A stretch of DNA of 64,000 nt from Paenibacillus terrae (lineage in GTDB: Bacteria > Bacillota > Bacilli > Paenibacillales > Paenibacillaceae): assembly GCF_000943545.1 (NCBI RefSeq), contig NZ_JTHP01000003.1, positions 62,001 to 126,000 of the forward strand. The letters are read 5' to 3'. Position numbers and translations under genes: made by a program. Below the pieces are notes generated by a model. That model was not told the origin of the DNA and ran no database searches. It saw only the letters and a program-made list of their open reading frames with translations. This document shows, one piece after another, positions 54,487 to 61,461 of this stretch. The stretch's first letter is position 1. Every line of letters begins with the position of its first letter.

Positions 54487-54505
54487 TGTTTATAATAAGG
54501 TCATT
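54476..54505. other. Predicted attachment junction (attL or attR) inside cpaF
   Basis: Similarity to CpaF ends after VQAMNTG (54486-54466), and the recombinase terminator begins at 54506. The crossover of the serine recombinase must lie in or right next to this span; the exact core cannot be read without the other end. Confidence 0.6.
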
Positions 54506-54539
54506 AAAAAAACAAAAAAAGTGAAGGATACCCCCTCAC
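54506..54539 (-). terminator. Terminator after the recombinase gene
   Basis: GTGAGGG and CCTTCAC pair around a five-base loop, with the gene's TGA inside the stem, then TTTTTTTGTTTTTTT. Confidence 0.85.
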
Positions 54540-56251
54540 TCTCCATACTGCTCCATAAAGGCTATTTCCTCCTCATAGAGCATTTCCTCTTCGTAAATCT
54601 CTTGCTTTATAGTTGGGTTGTTATTTATAATGTCATCCTCATCAGAATCAAGAAATCTCCAGTTGATTTCTCTAAAAGTTTCATCCTCATAAGTTGTTAT
54701 AGTAATTCGTTGAAGAAATTTACGTAATACCACATTACTCAAATCATTCAAATCGAGGCTATTCAACTCTTTATTGAAATCTTCAAATTTTAACTTTAAA
54801 CTATATATTTCATCATCAATAAAATTCAATCTTTTAATTTCATTTTGTAACTTTTGCATTTCCGAATCAATAGATTGATTTCTGGTATTATATTCTTCGT
54901 CAGAAATAAATTTTTTAACTACCAACCTAAAGTTAGTCTCCTTCTCTTCAGCTAATTCAGTCAACCTTTCAGTATGTTCCTTTATTGTTTTAGCAAAGTC
55001 AACTGTTTGATATCTATTTTCAATTAGCTTTGTGTAGTACCAATCATTTATTTCTGGAGCATTGACACGTTCCTTTATCTCTTCTTTTATCCATTCAAGC
55101 ATTTCTTCTTCTCTTACTAAATTACGATATTCACATACAGAATTTCCGTATTGTTCATGATTACGACAATAATAATAATGGTGTGTCTGACGAGTTGTTT
55201 TTTGTACTTTTTTTCTCATCATCCCACCGCAATTTCCACAACATAATAAATTACTAAATAAATGAGAGGTTGAATATCTTCCCCTACCATTTGTCTCAGC
55301 ACCTGTTCTAACTTTTTTCCCATCATCATGTTTTGTGTTGTATGTGAAACTCTCAATATGCGGTCTACTAGCCATTTCAGCCTTTGCCCTAAAGAAAATC
55401 TCGTCATCTATAATTCTAAGTAGTTGATCATCATAAATAATCTGCTTATCGATTGGTATTTTCTCAATTAGATTAGAATTAATATCAGACTTTCTTGTTC
55501 TATGCTGTCTAACTTTACCTAAATAAATTTCATTTTTTAAAATCTTAGCAACATGTGATCCAGTCCATTTACCTCCACGCTTAGTTGGTATTTGATCATC
55601 TACATACAGTTTTTTAGCTATTTTATTCACTCCATATAAATCATTAATGTATAACTTATATATATTTCTGACTACTTCAGCTTCATACTCATTAATAACT
55701 AGTTTGCCCTTAATAATATTATAGCCGTATGGTTCTCTACCTGACCAAATGCCTTTTTTAGCCGCTTCTTTCTTTGCCCACTGTATACTATCACTTTTCG
55801 ACGTACTTTCCGCTTCAGCTAAAGTCGCAAACAGTTGAATCTTAAGCATATCGGCGTTGTTTAGTGAGAAAGATTGTATATCTTCAAACCACACGCCTAC
55901 ACCAATTTTTTTTAATTCGTCAATGTGAATCAGCATCTCTTTTACATTACGACCAAATCTGCTGACAGATTTAGTTAATATAACATCAAAGAATCCAGCT
56001 TTAGCATCTTTCATCATTTGAAGAAAAGCTTTACGGTACTTAGTTGATTTAGCACCGGAAAAACCTTCATCGACGTATCCCTTATATGGAATATTTCCTC
56101 CATCCCTGCTACTGAAAACACCAGATTCAGACAATATATAGTCATGATCCTCTGCGTACTTCATTAAGCCACTAATTTGATTATCTATTGATTGCTTTTG
56201 CTCTTCTTTGTCTGTTGAGCATCTAGCATAATATGTAGCAATTCTCTTCAT
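54536..56251 (-). CDS. Large serine recombinase (integrase)
   Basis: 571 residues from ATG 56251, six bases after AAGGAAGG. The resolvase domain has the catalytic Ser in YYARCSTDKEEQKQSI and the Arg pair in SVSRFGRNVKEML. A recombinase domain follows (KEAAKKGIWSGREPYGYNII) and a zinc ribbon (LCCGNCGGMM ... CEYRN), with coiled-coil segments near residues 430-500. Large serine integrases insert and, with a directionality factor, excise phages and elements. No candidate excision factor was recognised. It is the gene nearest the cpaF break. Confidence 0.95.
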   Translation of the reverse strand: MKRIATYYARCSTDKEEQKQSIDNQISGLMKYAEDHDYILSESGVFSSRDGGNIPYKGYVDEGFSGAKSTKYRKAFLQMMKDAKAGFFDVILTKSVSRFGRNVKEMLIHIDELKKIGVGVWFEDIQSFSLNNADMLKIQLFATLAEAESTSKSDSIQWAKKEAAKKGIWSGREPYGYNIIKGKLVINEYEAEVVRNIYKLYINDLYGVNKIAKKLYVDDQIPTKRGGKWTGSHVAKILKNEIYLGKVRQHRTRKSDINSNLIEKIPIDKQIIYDDQLLRIIDDEIFFRAKAEMASRPHIESFTYNTKHDDGKKVRTGAETNGRGRYSTSHLFSNLLCCGNCGGMMRKKVQKTTRQTHHYYYCRNHEQYGNSVCEYRNLVREEEMLEWIKEEIKERVNAPEINDWYYTKLIENRYQTVDFAKTIKEHTERLTELAEEKETNFRLVVKKFISDEEYNTRNQSIDSEMQKLQNEIKRLNFIDDEIYSLKLKFEDFNKELNSLDLNDLSNVVLRKFLQRITITTYEDETFREINWRFLDSDEDDIINNNPTIKQEIYEEEMLYEEEIAFMEQYGE

Positions 56252-56414
56252 AAGCACCTTCCTTATAATGAATACTATGTTTATATAAAGGTTATCATTA
56301 AAACAAAAAAAATAATAGCTTAATTACGTATCAGACACACTACAGCATGTTAATTGTAGATATTTTTTTTATTACCACATAAAATGTATTTATCAAACAT
56401 AAGGAAGTGTACCA

Positions 56415-56969
56415 ATGAAATCATTAAATCAGCAAACAACGGTAATTTTATTATTACTCTTATTATCTGTATTCGGAATTTTTATATTATTTTTTCCCAA
56501 ATTCGAAATGGCACTCTTTATCTTCTCATATGCTACTCCTGTTCTTTTTTTAATAATACAACTACTACAAATTTTTTATTCTAGGAAATTCATTAAGCTT
56601 CCTGCCAAGTGTCAATACAACTGGTTTAACCGAATTGAAATACACATTGGAAAAAAAATAAAATACCGAAGAGATTTCATTAGGCAAATGCATAAACTAT
56701 TAGTTATATCGAAAAAAAGAAAAGCGAAAGTAACTGCATATACTTGGCTAGTTTCATCTAAAAACATCAAAAATTTATTAGGAGATTGCGCAACAGTAAC
56801 AACACCTAGTCCTTTCGAAGAGTTTTCCCAAAAATTTTTAAATAAGATATATAGAAAAGTTCTAAAAGAAAAGAAGAATATCCTCCTACCTTTCATAAAG
56901 GTTGAGATAGATACTAATAAAATAACTCAAAATCAGTTAGATGACATTGCGCTTAAATATAAATTATAA
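56415..56969 (+). CDS. Membrane protein of unknown function (first of a pair)
   Basis: 184 residues, start ATG 56415 after AAGGAAG. Two adjacent hydrophobic segments (~9-29 and ~33-53) are followed by ~130 residues of basic, mixed helical-strand sequence (ISKKRKAKVTAYTWLVSSKN). No named domain recognised. It runs opposite to the recombinase and is followed, after 64 bases, by a second membrane-protein gene, then by a terminator, so they form a two-gene unit. Confidence 0.75.
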   Translation: MKSLNQQTTVILLLLLLSVFGIFILFFPKFEMALFIFSYATPVLFLIIQLLQIFYSRKFIKLPAKCQYNWFNRIEIHIGKKIKYRRDFIRQMHKLLVISKKRKAKVTAYTWLVSSKNIKNLLGDCATVTTPSPFEEFSQKFLNKIYRKVLKEKKNILLPFIKVEIDTNKITQNQLDDIALKYKL

Positions 56970-57033
56970 CCTGCGATATCCTTCTATTCTATTTGTTAAA
57001 AAGTTCAGACAAGATTACGAGGAGATAATTTAT

Positions 57034-57609
57034 ATGACATTTACTGCTTGGATAATTCTCACAATCATTATTCTGATTATAATTGACATTAATGTTCTCG
57101 ACAGTTTTGAAAAGACACTTATACAACCAATCAAACAGAAATTTAAATCTAAATCCACATTTTATAATTACAGAAAAACCAAATTGCTGTATCAGGCATA
57201 TCAAAGTGAAGCACCCTATGACTTGAAGCTTCATAAAGATTATTTAGAATATATCACCCCCAAAAGTAATTTCTTTTTAATCCTTATAGATTCTTTTATA
57301 AAGCTGATCTACCCTCTATTCACCTTTATTATTCTATTTCTTTTAACGTCTAACAGCACTTTATTTCAAATGAGGATTAATAAATCTGATAACAATGATA
57401 CTCCTACTCTCATTGAGAATTTCATTAAAGTAATCAATAATATTGTTGAGAATAACGTAACAAGCATCTTGCTTATTACTCTTTTTGTAGCCCTCTTATT
57501 CATTTGCACAAGCTTAATTCATGACAGAAAATCAAAAATTGTTGAGCTTCACAAAAATCTTATTGACCGAATAATTGAAGAAAAAGAGAAAGATGATTCT
57601 TTAGATTAA
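57034..57609 (+). CDS. Membrane protein of unknown function (second of a pair)
   Basis: 191 residues from ATG 57034, which has GAGGAG upstream. One membrane segment at the N-terminus (AWIILTIIILIIIDINV), a soluble basic stretch (KQKFKSKSTFYNYRKTKLLY), then two further hydrophobic segments near residues 85-105 and 145-165. The charged C-terminus ends EEKEKDDSLD. Function unknown; paired membrane proteins on such elements are sometimes exclusion or abortive-infection systems, which is only a guess here. Confidence 0.72.
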   Translation: MTFTAWIILTIIILIIIDINVLDSFEKTLIQPIKQKFKSKSTFYNYRKTKLLYQAYQSEAPYDLKLHKDYLEYITPKSNFFLILIDSFIKLIYPLFTFIILFLLTSNSTLFQMRINKSDNNDTPTLIENFIKVINNIVENNVTSILLITLFVALLFICTSLIHDRKSKIVELHKNLIDRIIEEKEKDDSLD

Positions 57610-57615
57610 GATAAA

Positions 57616-57661
57616 AAAGTAAAATCCCAATTCTTCAGGTAGAAGAGTTGGGATTTTATCT
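57616..57661. terminator. Terminator between the membrane pair and the GNAT gene
   Basis: AAAATCCCAA and TTGGGATTTT with an inner CTTC/GAAG stem, A/T-runs on both sides; serves both convergent transcripts. Confidence 0.85.
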
Positions 57662-57692
57662 ATAGAAAAATATATAGATATTTATAAATGGA

Positions 57693-58295
57693 CTAAATAA
57701 TATCCAACTTATTAAAATATTCATCAATATTTAGGCGTAAACTTATGATGTTACCCGCAGTATTTCCGTTTTGTATTTCTAGATTTTTCACAAATCCTAT
57801 ACGTTCATTAGTGTAGAACGCTAATCTATGTGGAAAACAATCGAGAGTAATAAATTTGACTCCAGCAATTTGTTCTCTCATATCGAATGCTTTTAAAATA
57901 GCATACTGTATTAGCCATTTACCAATGCCTTGCTTTTGGAAGTTCTTATGTACCGCCAATCTAGCTATTTTTACGGAAGGAAAAATCTCATAGCCAATTT
58001 CTCCGTTATTTCTTTCTGAATAATTAAGTCGAATTCCATCAGCACATAAAGACAAGTAACCTATAATAACTCCATCATTGTTTTTAGCTAAAAAAGTTGT
58101 GTTATAACCTTCAGCTTGTTCAGCTAAAGATTCGTCCGCTAAGAATTTATTCATGTCTTCCGAATGGCGACGAAGCTCTTTTCTTTTTCTGTTATGGATC
58201 GAACGATATTCATCTTCATTGATACAATCAAAATTAGATAGGTTATCTAAATCATCCTCAGATAGCCTATCTATAGTATATCCTTCATAAGACAT
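57693..58295 (-). CDS. GNAT acetyltransferase, possible toxin of a TA-like pair
   Basis: 200 residues from ATG 58295, which stands one base after the stop of a 50-aa gene; the longer frame up to 58409 overlaps that gene. The acetyl-CoA binding block reads KIARLAVHKNFQKQGIGKWL with the R-x-x-Q-x-G-I-G loop, followed by FITLDCFPHRLAFYTNERIG, the pattern of the TacT/AtaT-like branch of GNAT enzymes. The N-terminal ~60 residues are acidic and helical. Coupling to a small upstream gene makes a toxin-antitoxin-like role plausible; small-molecule acetylation is the alternative. Confidence 0.8.
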   Translation of the reverse strand: MSYEGYTIDRLSEDDLDNLSNFDCINEDEYRSIHNRKRKELRRHSEDMNKFLADESLAEQAEGYNTTFLAKNNDGVIIGYLSLCADGIRLNYSERNNGEIGYEIFPSVKIARLAVHKNFQKQGIGKWLIQYAILKAFDMREQIAGVKFITLDCFPHRLAFYTNERIGFVKNLEIQNGNTAGNIISLRLNIDEYFNKLDII

Positions 58296-58296
58296 A

Positions 58297-58449
58297 TTAT
58301 TTTCCTTTTCCTTCAAAAGACTTAAAATATTCTTTAAGTTTAAGGGCATTCTGTCTGGATTTTTCGGTTGGTTTATTTTCGAGTGATTTAAGCAATCTTT
58401 GTGCATCACGTCCGTACAGTGTCGGGGTCGCAGCCATTTGAGTAGCCAT
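58297..58449 (-). CDS. 50-aa protein coupled to the GNAT gene, possible antitoxin
   Basis: ATG 58449 has GAAGGG seven bases upstream and the frame ends TAA one base before the GNAT start. It reads MATQMAATPTLYGRDAQRLL then KSLENKPTEKSRQNALKLKE, a short helix-rich chain with a TPTLYGRDA opening. I recall similar small proteins in front of GNAT genes in Firmicutes, but I cannot name the family. Shape and coupling fit a small antitoxin or partner. Confidence 0.7.
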   Translation of the reverse strand: MATQMAATPTLYGRDAQRLLKSLENKPTEKSRQNALKLKEYFKSFEGKGK

Positions 58450-58956
58450 CTTTTTTCCCTTCTTTCTTTTGTCCACTTTTCATGTCATCTCCTATCAACT
58501 TAGATAGAAGATATATATGACGAAAAACAAGAAAATATGTTTAATAGGTTTACTAAGTAAACTCTATTGAATTTCATTGTATCATATTGCACGTGTTATA
58601 TGCTACGTGAAACGAAGAAAAAATGGTACGATTTTCGTCTGAAAATAGACGATACTTTGAGGTATATTTCAAGTTAAAATAAGTCACAAAAAAGTTGGAA
58701 AGAAAAACGCCTAGAAATAGGAGCTTGGAGTCAATCAAATCCATTAAGTTTTGGACTAATTTTAAGACAAAATATCTAACAATCAATTAGTTTGTGAATT
58801 CTTTTATTCTTATACATAATTTTTAGGATTCCTAACCTAACTCTAAACTTTCTTAACACAGCCTTTACGTTCGTCTGAAGCTACTTTTATGTACATGCTC
58901 ACTCTGCTGGTAGCTTTTTAATACAACCACTAATGTTAAAATGCCAATTTTATAAA

Positions 58957-59064
58957 CTATCCATTGAATACTAGCCAGATGAATCCGTAGATTAAAGCCA
59001 TTAGTCCTATCATGCACGACAAGCAAAAAAGTAAAAGCATGAGAACAAATTTTTTACCTTCCAT
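58957..59064 (-). CDS. 35-aa single-pass membrane peptide
   Basis: ATG 59064, seven bases after GAGGTG. It reads MEGKKFVLMLLLFCLSCMIG and ends FIWLVFNG, almost all hydrophobic with a short basic start. Size and shape resemble small phage membrane proteins or type I toxins. No antisense RNA or partner was identified. The rest of 58450-59245 holds no other gene I can support; a GGGGAGGTG site near 59211 leads only to a five-codon frame. Confidence 0.55.
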   Translation of the reverse strand: MEGKKFVLMLLLFCLSCMIGLMALIYGFIWLVFNG

Positions 59065-59245
59065 AATAAACACCTCATTAAAGAATATAAAACAGCTAGA
59101 AGAAGTCGGCTACGATCCAATCAACTTTACATAAGAAAGGAATATGTAAAGGATACTATAGGTCGTTGTGTCCAAACACGCTAACCAATCAAGCGCATCA
59201 CCTCCCCAATATATCAAAATCTCATATTATAAGCTTTTTATCTAT

Positions 59246-60052
59246 TTAAACTAATTTTAAATTTGGCTTATTCATTTTCATGTCTGTGATATTCCCAAAC
59301 TCGTCCACTGTACTTGTGAATGATGGTAGCGGCTTGCCAATGATCTCCTGAACCATATCCAGAACGTCAAAGCCCTGTTGCTTCATCAATTTAATACATT
59401 CATGCATGAGGTATCCCGATACAGCACTGTCATTCAATAAAACACTATCTGTAGCAGCAAAATCTAAGAATGCACTTCCATCAATTACATCTGGCAAATC
59501 CTCAATTGCTTCAATCGTTCCTTTATAGTTCAATCTGCTCCAATCGTCCCTATCTTTATCCCGATTGAAGGAAAACAATCCAAGGAATTCGTCTTTCGTA
59601 AGAGGGTGCATATCGAAAAAGATTATATAGTGTTGTAGGCTAGGATAATTCTTCTCAAAAGCTTCCTTTAAACTGGAATCAATCTCAAGCATCATGGCCT
59701 TCTTATTTTCAAAATCATTCTTAACCTGTTTGGTTACTTCATCCAAATTATCACGAATATATGTACAAATACGTTTAGCTTCATTTGATGCCTTTCTAAA
59801 AACTCTTTCATATTGATTAACTTTATTACCCATATTATTCAGATAAATGATAGCGCTAGTCGTCTTTATTTTTGGTATTCTATAAGATACATCTGTCATT
59901 AATTCTACGGCTTCCTTGGATGTTCTGATTAAACCAGATTGAGACACTGTGAACTTACGATCTGCCTTTAAATCCTCAAAAGCACTAATCATCTGCATCA
60001 TACAGTCATCAAGCTCGTTGAGCTTTTGTTTAATCTCAAAGTTTTTGTCCAT
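59246..60052 (-). CDS. Hypothetical helical protein, 268 aa
   Basis: Start ATG 60052 after GGGAG. The N-terminal ~150 residues are predicted helical with charged heptads (NELDDCMMQMISAFEDLKAD, NEAKRICTYIRDNLDEVTKQ). The C-terminal ~110 are more globular (SLQHYIIFFDMHPLTKDEFL, LINDSAVSGYLMHE-type helix). No domain recognised. It is the last of three leftward genes that each carry an ACCAATACATAT-like leader motif 17-20 bases before the start. Confidence 0.75.
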   Translation of the reverse strand: MDKNFEIKQKLNELDDCMMQMISAFEDLKADRKFTVSQSGLIRTSKEAVELMTDVSYRIPKIKTTSAIIYLNNMGNKVNQYERVFRKASNEAKRICTYIRDNLDEVTKQVKNDFENKKAMMLEIDSSLKEAFEKNYPSLQHYIIFFDMHPLTKDEFLGLFSFNRDKDRDDWSRLNYKGTIEAIEDLPDVIDGSAFLDFAATDSVLLNDSAVSGYLMHECIKLMKQQGFDVLDMVQEIIGKPLPSFTSTVDEFGNITDMKMNKPNLKLV

Positions 60053-60071
60053 TTCTACTTTCTCCCTTTAA

Positions 60072-60083
60072 ATATGTATTGGT
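60072..60083 (-). promoter_or_regulatory. Leader motif copy 1 (ACCAATACATAT)
   Basis: Twenty bases before the start of the 268-aa gene; the ribosome-binding site lies between. Same motif precedes two neighbouring genes. Confidence 0.5.
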
Positions 60084-60125
60084 ATAACCGATCTATTATT
60101 TGATTTTACTTCTCAACCTATTAAA

Positions 60126-60458
60126 TTATTTTCTACAAAATTTATTCATTAAATCTAAGTAATCATCTATGAGCTTTTCTTGTTCATCAATATATTTATC
60201 AAAAACTCCTGTAAAATTCTCCAAGTCGTTTAGAGTTAAATTTAAATCAATTGATCCTTTAATCATCTTCTTCAATTGAACGGTCATGCTTTCTGCCACT
60301 TGTTTCCCTTTGTTGCGTAGCATTTGCAATTCATCATTAATAGAAAAGTCTGCCTTTTGCATAACATCTTCTGTTGTTTCAATAATTCCCAGGAATTTCT
60401 CATACATCACACCAGCATCGACCTGCATTTTAACAGGAATTTCAACTGTATTATTCAT
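60126..60458 (-). CDS. Hypothetical helical protein, 110 aa
   Basis: Start ATG 60458 after AAGGAG. Almost entirely helical with Leu/Ile heptads (MYEKFLGIIETTEDVMQKAD, FDKYIDEQEKLIDDYLDLMN). A small soluble coiled-coil protein; no family recognised. Middle gene of the three-gene set. Confidence 0.72.
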   Translation of the reverse strand: MNNTVEIPVKMQVDAGVMYEKFLGIIETTEDVMQKADFSINDELQMLRNKGKQVAESMTVQLKKMIKGSIDLNLTLNDLENFTGVFDKYIDEQEKLIDDYLDLMNKFCRK

Positions 60459-60474
60459 TTAATCGCTCCTTTTT

Positions 60475-60483
60475 ATATGTATT
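60475..60483 (-). promoter_or_regulatory. Leader motif copy 2 (AATACATAT)
   Basis: Seventeen bases before the start of the 110-aa gene. Confidence 0.5.
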
Positions 60484-60566
60484 ATTTTATATAATTCTGG
60501 CTGTATTTCATGTGAAGACAATCCAACACTAGCTCAATCCACATCACCCCTTTCAAGCCACTTCAT

Positions 60567-60857
60567 TCAATGAACAATCGTTTGCGAATGTACACCCTCA
60601 ATTTCGCTGATTTTTAAACTAGCCATGTCAAGGCTAGAGCGCATTGAATCTAGCCTTTTAGTGGTATCATCGGTTATTTCTTTAACATCACTAATATGCG
60701 CTCTTGTCATAGCTTGAATAGTATTTTTGACCTCCTCTACATATTCCCTAATCATCTGCTGGCTCTTCTTTGTCTTTAAATGAGAACTACACATCAAATC
60801 GACACCTTTCTCAAGTACTTTTTCAGCGTTATCAAAAGCCTCATTAAATTTATTCAT
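60567..60857 (-). CDS. Hypothetical helical protein, 96 aa
   Basis: Start ATG 60857 after GAGGAG (11 bases). Helical throughout (AFDNAEKVLEKGVDLMCSSH, LDSMRSSLDMASLKISEIEG). First gene of the leftward set. No family recognised. Upstream, 60862-61461 (~600 bases) holds no gene I can support; it contains a 74-codon hydrophobic frame that I reject and hairpins at 61320-61450. Confidence 0.7.
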   Translation of the reverse strand: MNKFNEAFDNAEKVLEKGVDLMCSSHLKTKKSQQMIREYVEEVKNTIQAMTRAHISDVKEITDDTTKRLDSMRSSLDMASLKISEIEGVHSQTIVH

Positions 60858-60875
60858 CTCATATTTTCTCCTCGT

Positions 60876-60887
60876 ATATGTATTGGT
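60876..60887 (-). promoter_or_regulatory. Leader motif copy 3 (ACCAATACATAT)
   Basis: Nineteen bases before the start of the 96-aa gene, same arrangement as copies 1 and 2. Confidence 0.5.
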
Positions 60888-61379
60888 GTTAATTCTGTTG
60901 CTACTTTTATGGCTCCTACTTTAAGCATATGACAAAGGAAATAAATCGTTAAGGTTTGTTATACTTTTTTTATTTTCCGTGCCTTCATCATCTAATTAGA
61001 CGTGCATCTAATTAATTCAATCAATCTATTTGCTACTTCTGCAACGGGTAACGATTAGAAAACTCCCCTTATCGGGTCGTGTTCTAACATTTACAGCATG
61101 GCATACGCCACATTGTTCATCTCATACACTGTTAACCTTATCCAAATCAAACGACTCAGATAATTAAACCAATTTTTACATCTCACCAATCTCGTCAGTG
61201 TATTCAAGAGTTTGATCGAAATATAGGCGAAAAAGGCATGTTTTTGACTATAACTTACAAAATTAAATGTGCAAAAAGCATAGGTAAACATTGAGTTTTT
61301 CATCAATCTCGTCAAATTTCTATATATTATATATAGGGAGATTGGATAGATTAATATCTGACAAGTTCAAGAATCTCAA

Positions 61380-61450
61380 TTAGTATATCCTCGTATGAGG
61401 AGAGACAAGGTATTGGAAATGTTTTCTCCAATATCCTTCCCTCGCATAAG
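61380..61450. repeat. Hairpin region downstream of the helicase-like gene
   Basis: GGTATTGGA (61411) and TCCAATATCC (61428) form a stem; flanking CTCGTATGAGG and CTCGCATAAG can extend it. No T-run, so terminator use is uncertain; it could be a structured RNA or a replication-related site. Confidence 0.4.
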
Positions 61451-61461
61451 TAGTTGAAAGA

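Noticed and set aside
58574-58786. 70-codon hydrophobic frame
   Set aside because: No ribosome-binding site, Phe/Tyr-rich AT-derived sequence, no conserved look.
61091-61315. 74-codon frame upstream of the leader-motif genes
   Set aside because: No ribosome-binding site and composition expected from AT-rich non-coding DNA; I treat the region as intergenic.
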